DNA from: Dryas octopetala
Taxonomy: Eukaryota; Streptophyta; Magnoliopsida; Rosales; Rosaceae
Reading direction: 5' to 3'
NCBI GenBank assembly: GCA_963921425.1
Contig: OY992833.1
Coordinates: 31,978,698-32,042,697, forward strand
DNA: 64,000 bases
The position numbers and the translations under genes were made by a program. Below the pieces are notes generated by a model. The model did no database searches and had not been told where the DNA came from. It saw only the letters and a list, made by a program, of their open reading frames with translations. This document shows positions 20,560 to 32,527 of this stretch, one piece after another. The first letter of the stretch is position 1, and each line of letters begins with the position of its first letter.

Positions 20560-21800
20560 GGTTAAGTTGACAAAAAGAACCAAAAATTTTACTTATGATG
20601 AGGAGTACGGTGGTTGGAGCACAAAGATTTTTATATCACATGGTAGGGGATTATGGAATTCAGATAAGAGTTGGTAGGTGAGTGCATTTTGGCCATGATA
20701 TGTGGTATGCAAATGCCCCTGTTTGGTTGGCAGCTGATGAAAATGATTGGTGTGTGACTGAGGTGGTGCATCATGAAACCCTATATTTTAGAGAATTTGA
20801 ATGACTAAGAGTGGCTTGGTGGAGGATTTCATTTACGACTATAATTAAAGTGTAGGTTGGGGGAGTTGGGGTTTTGGGCATGATTGGGTTAGTGGAGTCT
20901 TAATAGGGGGAAGAACTTTAATGTGACGGTTTTTTTTAGCACTTTTTTGGGTTTTCTTTTCTTTTTAAGTACAAAACACAAATTTTATTTAAAAAGAGAA
21001 GGAGATACGAGTAGGATGAATGAGTAGTCCATCAAAACCCGGATAACATCCGCAAGCAAAAAAACCCAAAAGACAAATCAGATCAAAGCTCCCCCCTCGC
21101 CCCCACACCAGCCCCAAATTAAGAAGAATAACAGTAAAGGCAATATCTGTAAAATGTTTAGATAAAGATGGCCAAAGAGAAGCTAAGAACTTAATTCTGT
21201 CCTGAAGTAAATCCACCTCCTCCTCTTTGCTATCAAACACAGCTTGTTCCTTTCCCACCAAATAGTCTTCAAGCGAGCCAAAATTGCACACCTCCCAAAG
21301 GTCATCGCCTTCTTTTTATTCCCCACTAGAAGCTCACACTCCTTCAATAGAACTAACAATTTTGTTGACAAACCCACACCACAACAAAAATCCCCAAAAA
21401 CTGAGCACATATTTGTCTTGTGAATGGACAGTGTAAAAAGATGTGATCAAGACTTTCTCCCTTATTTTTACACAAAACACACCATTGTGGCGATAAACAT
21501 CAAATGGGTCATCTTCTTTGTAGCATGTCACAAGTATTTATCTTCCCTCTTTAGGTTTGAATAACGCAGCACAAACACAGCAAAGAGATCTAGATCCAAA
21601 AGAATAGATCTGGAGTTCACTAGAGACAGAAAAGTCTCACTCAAAACTCTTTTCATCATAAAGAAATTTCGGGCAGGGACATCTCACTTAGGGTGGAACT
21701 TTTTGTTTGGAATATGTTTATTAGAGGATTTTGATGATTGGCAATTTGATCAAAATGGGAAGGTGCTGGTTAATAGGTGCTATATGTGCAAGAAGATTTG
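20560..21800 (+). pseudogene. Decayed LINE ORF2 fragment (copy A), split by a second LINE fragment
   Basis: Plus-strand sequence at 20600-20940 and about 21640-21800 matches 22310-22830 (copy B) in order: 'ttggagcacaaa', 'gcattttggccatgatatgtgg', 'gtcttaataggggga', then 'ttttgtttgga'. The encoded pieces resemble the region before and within the zf-RVT zone of plant LINEs, with many stops. Between them (about 20953-21640) lies an unrelated insertion in the opposite orientation. Confidence 0.55.
20953..21640 (-). pseudogene. 3'-truncated LINE fragment inserted in minus orientation
   Basis: Minus-strand pieces such as CVKIREKVLITSFYTVHSQ, then LARLKTIWWERNK and DRIKFLASLWPSLSKHF, read like the C-terminal end of a plant LINE ORF2 (zf-RVT and following region). 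They are broken by frame changes. The left edge is T-rich, as expected for a poly(A) end. Copy B (22310-22830) lacks this block, so it provides the uninterrupted comparison. Confidence 0.6.
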
Positions 21801-21804
21801 TTTG

Positions 21805-22960
21805 TTCGGGATCATGTAAATAGTTTCCTTCTAAGTAGGTATTCCTTAAATATTAAGAATCTTAATTTTTGTTGTTATTGAGTTTCCAAGTATTACAATT
21901 AAAAAATGTGCATCTAAGTATGTGCAGAAAATAAATTAGGAAAATATGTGGTGTTCTACAATATTTTACTACATTTTGTTTGCAAATGGACATGGCTGTT
22001 GAATTTTTAAGTTACGTATTGAATAACACACTACCCTGCCCACCTTGGACAGTATGCTGCAAAGTTTTTATTTTCATGTTGGCTTGGGTGGTATAGAAAA
22101 TTTAAGTGATTTGTAATTTCATATGTACATTTGGGCCCATTTGGGTTAATAAGTAAAATTATTGTAGTATATTGATTCTCTGGAGTCAGTATGGGGTCTT
22201 GGTAATCTGGAAGCTTAATTGCTTTAATTGATGGGGAAATCATCATGGTGTTATGCTGTGGGCTTGGAGAACTTGTGGATATGTGTTTTGAAAAGAATTC
22301 TGATGAGTTCGATGGTTGGAGCACAAATATTGTAATAGTATCACACGGTTGTGGATTTCAGAATACTGTTGGTAGCGAATGCATTTTGGGCATGATATGT
22401 GGCGTGGAAATGCCCCTGGAAGAATGCCTTTCTGGATTTGTTTGATTTGGCAGCTGATAAAAATATTTAGTGTGTGATGGAGGTGGTATCTTGTGTATCC
22501 GTATATTTTTAAAGAATTGGAATGACTGGGAACTGGTTTTGGTGGAGGATTTCTTTTAAGGCTTTGATTACAGTGAAGGTGGTGGAGTTGGGGTCTGGGG
22601 AGGATCAGGTGAGGTGCAGTCTTAATAGGGGGAAGAAATTCTATGTGAAGACTTTTCAGTTTTCACTCTTTTGGGTTTCAGTCAGGAACTCTTTTCATTG
22701 GAAACAAATTTGGGGCAGGCACATCCCACCTGGGTTGGAACTTTTTGTTTGGATTATGCTCATTAGAGGATTTTGATGATTGACAAGTTGATCAAATTGG
22801 GAAGGTTCCAGTTGAGAGATTGTATGTGTAAGAGCTCGAATGAACCATGTATTATTTACTTTATTATTGTTCAGTGGCTAGAGAGTTATGGGATTACATA
22901 TGTTATTTCTTTGGGGTTTCATGTGGATGCTAAGTTTCATTGGGGAAGTAGGGTTAGTTT
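21805..22960 (+). pseudogene. Decayed LINE ORF2 fragment (copy B)
   Basis: Diverged duplicate of about 20080-20940 plus 21640-21800. Translation of 22670-22770 gives FHWKQIWGRHIPPGLELFVW, which fits the zf-RVT entry of plant LINEs (FPWKSIWR.K.P....FF.W), followed by pieces resembling the 'DNL..RG..L.D.C.MCK' zone (IDKLIKLGRFQLRDCMCK). Numerous stops and shifts. Non-functional. Confidence 0.6.
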
Positions 22961-23962
22961 TGTCAGAAATAGACAGGGTTGGTAGGCAGCGCCAATGTGT
23001 GTGTTCAGGTGTTAGTGGTAAGAAAAATCGCAAAGCATTTGAAGAGGAGTCGCACTCTGTCTTGGAGTTAAAGGAGAATTCGTTGAGGGGGTTATTCTAG
23101 TGGACATAAGAAATACTATATCTTTTGTTTAATAGAGCCATTCTTTCTTTACACTTTCAATGGTATATACCTTCTCTACATGAGTTATGTCCCCCTGGCA
23201 CCTTTTAATAATTTTGTTTTGCTTATTTATGGGGTGGCTGATGATTGGTTTAACTTTTCTTTGGGTGGTAGGGTTGAGATGATGCGATGACATGGGGATT
23301 ATCTAATGAGGGGTGTTTGAGGTTAAATCTTATTTTAGGGGATCTTTTGTGGTTCAATCCGTGTTATTTTCCTTGGAGAGAAATTTGGTGCAGTGCTGCC
23401 CCACCTAAGGCATCCCTTTTTTTTTTTGTCTTTCTTATACAGCTTTTTTAGGTAAAATTTTCACTGGTGGTAAGGTAATTCATAGAGCTCACTCTTGTTA
23501 GTTTTGTATGTGAAACCAAGCAGAGGAATATGTAGATCATCCATTGCTTCCTTCATGGAAATTATGATATCCCTTCCCCCCCCCCCCGAATATCTTTGGT
23601 GAAGGCAGCTACTGTTGCTGATGTTACAGTATCTGTGCCTTGAGCAAAATTGTTGTTATTTTGAGGGCATAGAGCCTTCTGTCATGGAAGTGAAGCATTA
23701 CTTTTGTAGGTTACTGTTTGCTTGGAAGATGAAGATGGCCTCACTTCCTTTTTTCTTCCCCCCCCACACACCCCCATTTTAATTTTTAGATTATGTTCTT
23801 TCTTCTACTCCCTTGGTGTTATTTAATATGAAAGTTTTACTAATAAAAGTGAATTTAATTTGAAAGAAAGTGCATGCATTTAAAACTTGACTTTCCTTGT
23901 TGGAATCAGAAAGGTTGATGCAGTAGAATGGAGAAAACTTTTGGGGATGCCTCTTCTGTAAT

Positions 23963-26900
23963 ATGAAACTCATATTTCAGACGTATGAGAGAGTGAATCT
24001 GCATCATACTTTGGGACTTCAAAGCAACGTACAGCAGACATTAGTGAGTTTGTTTCAGGTGAAAATGTTGATACAGAGTTCCCTTCATACTTCAATTGAA
24101 GCTGCTCTATTTTGTGTATCTAACCATGGGTTACAAGATGTCTTATGTGACTGGATGCTTGGTGCTGAAACTTGGCAGATGTGTTCAAAATGCGATGGTC
24201 ATTGCAGCTGCAGAAGAGCTCAATTAATCTCAGAGGAGAAAAAGAATGCTGATGATTCACACTCCTTAATATTTCCAAGAAGCTCATCCCAGCTGTCAGC
24301 AGTTAGTATAATGTCTGAAAGTTCTGCTCCTAATCTTGTATATAAGAGGAGGAGGTTACGAGGAAACTCTGTCACCAGATTTTCAGCACGAGATCTGGAA
24401 AACACAAGAACTGGTGATTTCCTTTCTTTTGTAAATTCTGATGCTCCTTCAGTTGCTGCTAAGGAACAACTTGTTGATTCTCAAATAGAGCATGAAACTG
24501 AAGCCATCCGAGCTCTTTCTATATCTCCTCATATATGCAATAGAGAGTCTCATGTTTTAAATTCCGATTCTATGAATGGATGTTCTGTTGGTGAGGAATT
24601 AGTTTCTGATGAAGCACCTAAAAATAGTGTGCAAAAAGTTTTAGAGGTAGACAGCGTATATGATAGTTGCTCATCATCAAAGTCGAATATGGAGCATGTT
24701 TCAACCTCCATGAAGACTGAAGTAGATGAAACAGGTGAATGCTCCTCTTCTAGTGCAGTAGTTATGGAGGCTGTGGGAGATGTGTCTGGAAAGGATCTAT
24801 GCATCTCTATTCTTAGAAGTCATGGGCTGCTTGGGGAAGTTTGGCTTACCAAGGTTGGCGGCTCCGCTGAAGACACTGATACCAGCAGCAGTAACAGTTG
24901 TCGTCGGTCATGCAGAATTTGTAGTTGTTCAGAAACCTCTTTGAAAATGCTAATTTGTGATAATTGTGAAGAGGCATTTCACATGTCATGCTGCCAGCCC
25001 CGCATAAAGAAAGTACCTATTGATGAATGGTTCTGTCATTCTTGTTTGAGAAAGAAGCATAAAATTTTAAAGGAGAGAGTAACTAGAAAATCACCGAAGA
25101 TCAAAAGTGTCATGAGTAGAAATGCATCTTCTAAGGGCCAAATGAATCCTATACTGTTAATGTTGAGAGACACTGAGCCATATACAGCTAGTGTTCGAGT
25201 TGGCAAAGGTTTTCAAGCCGAAGTTCCTGACTGGTCAGGTCCAATAAATGAGTATGTTCCCTCAGTAATTGATTCCTAACTTTTTTCAACTTTTGAAGCA
25301 GGAATATTGCATAAATAAACTTGTTAAATCTATAAACTGCCTTCTTTCATGGTCTCCATTTCATTATAAGTTACATTTGAATTGGTATGAAGGTGATTTG
25401 AGTGCCACTGTTTCTTTATACTAGGGTAACAGTTTTCTATAGTTTTTTTGGCTTCTATCCTTGTGTGCAAAGCTCTTGTAAGAAAACACCTTGTTTGCAA
25501 AGCACTTAGCATGCTAGTTAGGAAATATCTCCTCGTCTGTGCATACGTGTGTGTTTCCCTGTGCATACTGGTTGTATTCCGGAACCATTAGGTTGGTTAT
25601 CTCGCATAGATATCTGTGTTGGATCTTTTGTTCCCATGTGTTGTAGGAGAGAAACATACTTTCATCATGTGCATTTTCTGATCCTATGTTGAATCATTAT
25701 TTTCTTTTCTTTGACATGTTACTTACAAGGTACAGCTTTTGTTATTTTGATTGATACAGTGATATTGATGGCATTGGTGAACCATTGGAATTAGATTCTT
25801 CGGAGTATGTTAGACTTCATGTAAGGCCTCGATTTGTCTGTTAATTTTTAGTCAACATTTTCATTTGGCAAGGGAGCTTTGGCAATTCAATTGAGTAATG
25901 ACACATCTTTTCTTTGCAGGAGTTGAATCCCAACAAACCTTCTAGATTCAGCTCTATAGGTAATTGGCTTCAATGTCGAGAAGTTCTAGATCGTGTAAAT
26001 GGAATCATTTGTGGAAAGTGGCGCAGGTAACTTATCTGGTTTTATATTAGCATTTAATTTAAAATGAGGTGCAGGGTCTTAAAAAAATGTGTCTCAAATA
26101 CATTTATCCACATGAATCCGAATTTGTTTTAAATAGGTAGCTCTATGCTGTGTTAAATCTTATAGATGGATTTTTTATGGTAATTATCTCGAAATAGATA
26201 ATTGCTGAAAAAAATTTAGTGAATTTTTTACTTTTTAGTATCTTGTTATGTCATGTAATACTGTTTGATCAAAACTTGTATTATATCTCTTTTGCTCTTG
26301 CACCCTTAAATTGATCTTCTACCTCTTTTGTTGATTATGCTTGAGATATTTAACATTTTGGAGATTCTCATATAGCAGGGCTCCTCTTTTTGAAGTCCAA
26401 ACTGATGACTGGGAGTGCTTCTGCTCTATCCTTTGGGATCCAAGCCATGCTGATTGTAATGTGCCTCAGGTGGACATATCGTTGACATTATATTGTCTCT
26501 ATTTTATAGATTATCTTTGGATGTTTAGACCATATCATGAACCTTTTATGAGAAGAAGCGTTATTACAGGAATAGAAAATTAGCCCGTAGATATACATAC
26601 ACATACGCAGACAAGCACAAATTCAGGCTATCTATGGATATTTAGACATTATGAAACTCTTTTGAGAAGAAGCGTAATTACAGGAATAGCAAATTAGACA
26701 ACACACAACACAAATTCTCTCATAGGTCCATAAATGAGATCATGATAGATTAGATATGGACGGTTACACAGATTCTCTCATAGGGTCCGTAAATGAGATC
26801 ATGATAGATTAGATATGGACGGTTGGGATTGCATCTCACCGATTGTGCATCTCAGCCGTCTCATATCTAATCTGTTAATCTTTGAGCTTTATTGAGATTT

Positions 26901-28375
26901 GAATATTAGCTGTTGGATTTTGATCAAATATGACTGTAACTTGAAAATTCCCATATAAACTTTTAACAGAATTGAATGTATAGAGGAGACTTCTATATGT
27001 GTGCAACATGCAATTAACTTAAAAACTTTTTGCAAGGAAACTTATAAAATTTTGAGTGATTGTAACAACGTGCTCAACCTTTAAGTGTGAAAAATTCTTC
27101 TTGAAGAATTAACATAAAGTATTAGTGTGTTGGGTATACTACTATGCTGATTTTGGATGTGGGAATACTTCAGTCTTTTATCTTTTGAGATAAGTAAAGA
27201 AAATCTATCAAAAAAGTTCCAAGAAGGTAGAACCAATGTTCCCAAGTAGCGTACAATTTATAAGTGTCTTTCAAGAATGAAAATGATATAGGAATATTTG
27301 ATACAAATCTTATGGCTCTTCCCCACAGAATTCCTATCTCAAGCCTCTACTATCCAAATCTTTAAACCCATCACTACCATTTGTATTCTCCTTCTCTAAA
27401 ACCAAAGTTATCTTGATTGTTTCACAAAAACAAATCTGAGTGAGTTAACTATTATCACCATAACCTATACCTCCTGTTTCTCTATTACTGCCATTATCCC
27501 CATTACCTAAATTCTCTTGATTTTTATACAAGAAGAAAAATGATGTGAAGGTTGTTGAATAGTTTTAGTTGATGGGTTTGAATTGTTTTGATTCTATATT
27601 CGGTCAGGATTTTGAGGTGGTCATTGATGGGTTTTCTTGGGTATGAGAGATTTGATTGAGAACAATAGGATGAAGAGATGCAATTCCATTTTTAATGTTT
27701 GACCTTGGGCGTGGGGGTGTGTAGCTCCAATGGTAGAAAACATTTACTCTCAAACCTAAGGCCAAAGTTTTCGCTCTCCCCGGGTCTCAGGCCTTGTTTG
27801 TAACCAAAAAAGCTTGGTATAAAGCACCTTCTCTTTTGTATTGTTGTCAAATATTTTTCTGCTGCTTTCTTCACCTTCATTTTATCTTTGTTATGCCTAA
27901 CAGGTCCTCTTCTTTTGTTGATAATTTTAAAATATGAGCAATATATTTCTTTCTTAACTCTAATGCAATTTCTTTTTTGTCTGGCTCAGGAACTTGAAAC
28001 GGATCAAGTTCTAAAGCAACTGAAGTATATTGAGACAGTATGTTTCAGGCACTTTCAATAAACATTCCTTCCAATGTTGCATGGTTTATAATTCATGTGG
28101 TTTTGTCAGAGCAATGTTCTTGAATCCTTTCTATAAATTTTTCATCATGTGCCAAATGTTGCATGGTTTAAAATTCATGACAGTTTGTTTACCTTGTGTG
28201 TGTGTGTGTGTGTGTGTTTTTTTTTTTTCTTGTTTATCTTTGGGTTCTTATTATTTCATATGTTGTGTAGCTGAGGCCCCGGCTATCTGCAAAACGGAAT
28301 AATTTGGATCGCACCAAGAGTACCGGTGATTTACAAAACCCCATAATGGATATAAGAAGTACACAAACTTTATGA
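23963..28375 (+). CDS. PHD-finger nuclear protein, six coding exons (about 566 aa)
   Basis: Plant protein with one C4HC3 PHD finger, a fold that usually reads histone H3 tails. Exons: 23963-25251, 25760-25820, 25920-26026, 26379-26469, 27990-28037 and 28271-28375; all introns are GT-AG and every junction keeps frame. The first exon is long and carries an N-terminal region with a CSKCDGHCSCRRAQ motif, a Ser-rich middle and the PHD finger at about residues 317-360 (CRICSCSETSLKMLICDNC ... FHMSCC ... WFCHSC). Downstream exons give a conserved block (VPDWSGPIN, GNWLQCREVLDRVNGIICGK, TDDWECFCSILWDP, LETDQVLKQLKYIETLRPRL). The start is uncertain: the ATG at 23963 lies just before a TTTCAG that may be an acceptor (exon from 23982), with the true start on an upstream exon. 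Exact family name not known to me. Confidence 0.82.
26715..26824 (+). repeat. Two-copy tandem repeat in intron 4 of the PHD-finger gene
   Basis: 'attctctcatag(g)gtcc(a/g)taaatgagatcatgatagattagatatggacggtt' occurs twice head to tail (about 26713-26764 and 26768-26824). It is followed by a partial inverted copy ('cagccgtctcatatctaatct', near 26852-26872) that could form a hairpin. A further short duplication, 'gagaagaagcgt(t/a)attacaggaatag', lies at about 26550 and 26660. Confidence 0.7.
27700..27815 (+). mobile_element. Possible tRNA-derived SINE fragment in intron 4
   Basis: 'TGTAGCTCCAATGGTAGA' resembles a Pol III A box (TAGCNNAATGG), and about 45 bases later 'GTTTTCGCTCTCCCCGGG' is a weak B-box-like stretch before 'gtctcaggccttg' and an A-rich end. 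No target-site duplication could be defined, so this is tentative. Confidence 0.35.
28195..28218 (+). repeat. (GT)n microsatellite in the last intron of the PHD-finger gene
   Basis: Run of TG/GT units followed by a T tract, about 50 bases before the last acceptor at 28270; it overlaps the usual polypyrimidine zone. Confidence 0.85.
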
Positions 28376-30022
28376 TATGGTCAGAACTCCTTGAAAGCGT
28401 TTATACAAACTTATCTTGTTACTCATTGTACATTGACTTCACATATATCAAAAGTCGAGTTACAAATTTTCCCCACAGTTGGCTGGATTATAATTTTTGT
28501 ATGAGCCACAGGGCTTATGTGCCTCCCTCCTTTACTTTTTATTTTTAACCTCCTTATCATAGTTGTTTGAATGTTCTCTATTAATGGGTGATCGAAATGT
28601 GGAATTGACAGTTACATGAAAAGAACAATGAAATGAAAATGTGGTTAATTCATACTATTCGTGATTTCCATTTTTCATAATAATAAACCAACAGACTAGG
28701 ATTTTTTTTAGCTACCTTGGGGAATTGTGCTTGTTGTAAGTTGCACAAGGATTACAAACCAGGGATTCAAGTTGACATTGTTCTTGAAGGAGATCCTACA
28801 CCGATGGGCCACTCTTTGCCCTAAGCACAGAGCAGCTACACCAAGGTGAGCCCCCTTTGTCCTTCAAGAAACATACTTCAACGTGGGAGTAGAACATATA
28901 TAAATGTCTCCTTGTTGCCTTGGATATTCCTATTGAAGTTCAGCTCTTTGATTGACTCTCTTGAGCGTTTGTGTATATAAGTCTAGCTCTTTCATACTAG
29001 GATTATACAAGTGTTGCTTCAGCAAGACATATATAAGTTGAGGATGTTGTTGGTGTATTTCAGAATGAAAGAGGCAGTCAGAATGGTTTATTTGATGATT
29101 GCATTCTTCACAAACCAGGTACTCGAATTCACAATCCCGAGTTTTCAGACACATTGCATTTCCACTCAGGTCGAGGCCACCACTCAGCTCTTAGACGGAT
29201 CAGAAGAGTGGGGAGTAAACCAAAATGGTACATTGTGTAGGTTGCAAAACTTTTCAATAACTACAATTGCCTCGTTCAAGTTTGAACTCTGAAGAGTGAT
29301 TGAGCCTCTGGTCTTTGTTGCAAATTTGCAATTGCAATTCAAATATTTCTAATATCAAATGGCCCTTTGATACCATTCAAGACACATTCCAAGTCTGCAG
29401 TGCCTTTGCCATTAGGTCTCGGCATTGAAGGTGAGCTTCAAAAATTAAAACTCAATAAAAAAAAAGGTAAAACTTATTTTCTCAAATTTTAATTTTTTTA
29501 AGCCAAAAACTCGTTTGCACCTTTAAAGCCCAATTTTTCAATCAAATTCTACATTTATTTTGCAATCAAGGCTAAATTTGTAACTTGAAAAGTTTGGCCA
29601 AAGAAAAAAGCTGTAAAAATAATGAATGAATTTACAAGTCTATAACCTTTTTTTTTTTTTTTTTTTTTTTTACCAATAACGCATGGTTATTTCAAATCAT
29701 ATAAGAGCTAAACACCTGTTAAACAAACAAAAAAAAACTTCAATAATGCTAGAGTCATCTAATGGTGTGTCAATACACCATGGTGTTTTGAGTAAATGTG
29801 AAAAAGTGTCCGAGGTCATCTGCAAAAGTGGGTGGGTTGTAGTAATGGGAACGGTGGCATGGGCAATTATAGCTCTAATGCTTTTTTCTCCTCCTTTTGG
29901 TTTCCTTTGTATCAAAAAATTACTCTAGGATGTTGTTTATCTCAAAACCGACGTTTCACATAGTATGAAAGATAAATACAGAAATAACTTTACTGAACTG
30001 ACCATTTTTCAGTCCTTGGCCC

Positions 30023-30083
<61 letters not shown>

Positions 30084-30226
30084 AAGAACAAGCAAAATAA
30101 TACACCACGTTAAATTTTAAGTTAGTGAAAAGCATTTGACAGTTGATATCAGAAAACACACTTGGATATGAACTGCTAGATCACAAAAATGCTTGCCATA
30201 TGAAAAATTCAGGACATTTCAAAATA
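28376..30226. other. Convergent intergenic region between the two PHD-type genes
   Basis: Holds the 3' flanks of the PHD-finger gene (plus) and the PHD-homeodomain gene (minus). No additional gene could be supported. It contains a T run of about 30 bases (29648-29672) and a long GA tract (about 30017-30075). Confidence 0.5.
30017..30075 (+). repeat. Long (GA)n microsatellite
   Basis: About 29 uninterrupted GA units, roughly 150 bases beyond the stop codon of the minus-strand PHD-homeodomain gene, so within its likely 3' leader. Confidence 0.95.
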
Positions 30227-31819
30227 TCAAACTTTTTCCTTTAGTTCTGCTACTGGAACATAAATCACAGACTGTCCATGCAAGAGGGTTTTATTTGAAT
30301 TTTTTGCTTTGGCAATTTGGAATTTCAGTAATTTCTGTTTCATATTCTCTAGCCTACCTTGGGCTTTACATAGTCTCTCCATTTCCAGTTCTGCAGCTCG
30401 AAATTCGCCTCCACCTCCAGTGATAAAGTTGGCCCGCTTCTCCTTTGTTCTTGCTTTCAGAAGCTTCTTCAAGCTCACATCATCACTCAACTCCATTCCA
30501 TCCTATATGAAAGAAAACCAACACATGAGTCAACATTTGTTGGAACTCAGTTTTCCTACATATATAATTATGGCTCCAGCAAACAAAAAAAAAAGATAAA
30601 CTGGGGATGGCACAGAGGGGTTGTTCCTGAAGAATTATACGATACACCAGAATTCCTCTTTCCCACAAAAACAAAGTTGAGTTTTTAGAGATGATTGGAT
30701 GGGAAGTTTGCTTGCTTGTCTGCAAAAGGGTAAGAAATGGGGATTGATTGAGGTCACAAAGAAGTCAGGTGAAATTCTCGGTTGATTTCTATCAGTAGGG
30801 TTGTGAATAATGATAAGAAGTAGGATATTATACGATTTTTGGATAGAAAACAAGGCGGTTGCAAATTTTCATAAACTCAAAACTCTTATTCTAAAGGACA
30901 AGGACTTAAAGTAAATCCAAAATATTAAGAAACTAAGAAAAGCTCAAGACGCACAAGAAAAATAACTACTTTACTATTTTACTGATAAACCCATGGCCAG
31001 GAGGACAGCCAACATACGTAAAAAAACTCTTCAAATGACCATGATACCCATGACCCTGGAATATTCATAAACTTCCTAATTTCTCTCTAATAGGACAAGC
31101 CAAGACCTTGTTGCTCTTTGCAGGTGACCCACATGAAGTTCCTTTCTGTTGATTTTTCTTCAAAGAGCTGCTTAATGATTTTGGGTGCTTTCTCCGAAAG
31201 GACTTCTTAACACTCTTTATGGTATGGACCACAGTTTCAGCTGAGGTATCCTCTGAATCTGATTCCATGAGATCAGCAGCTTTTCCAGTCACATTTTCAT
31301 ATTTGGATTCCTTGGAGATTCTAGGAGTAAAAGTGTGAAGGTTGTTAGCTCTCTCTTCCTGCTGTGCAAAAGTTCCGTCAACATATTTTGTTGAGAGACA
31401 TAAAATCCTCAAGAGTATGAGAGTTAAGATCCTAACTCTCAATGACTCACTTGGACCAATAAACTTCTTGTTTAAAAGATTTCCAACTCCTTCATACCCA
31501 GTGAAATACCTTGGAATTAGTTTTGACTATTGAAAAGTCTAACAGGCTAAAACAGATGGAAAAAAAAAAAAAAAAAAAAAAGCTATAATAGAATTGAAGG
31601 TTGTTAGCTCTCTCTTCCTGCTGTGCAAAAGTTCTGTCAACATATTTTATTGAGAGACACATAAAATCCTCAAGAGTTGAGAGTTAAGATCCTAACTCTC
31701 AATGACTCACTTGGACCAATAAACTTCTTGTTTAAAAGATTTCCAGCTCCTTCATACCCAGTGATATAACTAGGAATTAGTTTTGACTATTGAAAAGTCT
31801 AACAGGCTAAAACAGATGG

Positions 31820-31869
<50 letters not shown>

Positions 31870-32482
31870 AGCTATAATAGAATTGAAGATGGGCATATAA
31901 GAAAATCAATGGACTACTAACCTTTCTGGTTTTGAGAGCCAAGTAACGTGCATTCTTGAACCATTTACTAACCTGGAAAATGTAAGAAAAGTATAAGCTA
32001 GAATGCCACATTATATCCCACTGACACAGACTTCACAGGTCAGATACTACAAAACCCTTGTGTATGCATTTAATAATCCCTTTGACACACCAAAAATTCC
32101 AAAAGAGTAAAATCCGGATAAAGAAAATGCATGGCTGGATGAAAAATGTGTCAGTATCTTCGAAAATAAATTTTCTTTTATCCAACCAGGCAAGCCAGAA
32201 GACTGATACAGAACAACAAAGAAGTAGATGGTTCAAGAAGGCCCAAGCAATCTGATGGGTCAGCAACTGCCATTACCTTCTCAGGATCAAGGCCCAACTC
32301 TTTTGAAAGATTCTCCTTGACAGCTCTAGAAGGAAGTTCATTCTCAGAAAACACTTGGCGGAGCTTCTGGAATAAGAAATTACATCACAAAAATTATGTA
32401 TAGGAAATATCCGACACTGTTCTTCAGATTTATAAATAGCTCTGCCTGAAAGCATTATGGAGTGCATGCCAGTGTGCATGGT

Positions 32483-32527
<45 letters not shown>

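Noticed and set aside
29683..29928. 81-codon ORF with hydrophobic C terminus beside a T run
   Set aside because: Isolated, with no family resemblance and no conserved start context. It lies in the convergent intergenic region and is most likely chance.
31799..32011. ORF with a long Phe run
   Set aside because: It is created by translating the A/T homopolymer in intron 8 of the PHD-homeodomain gene.
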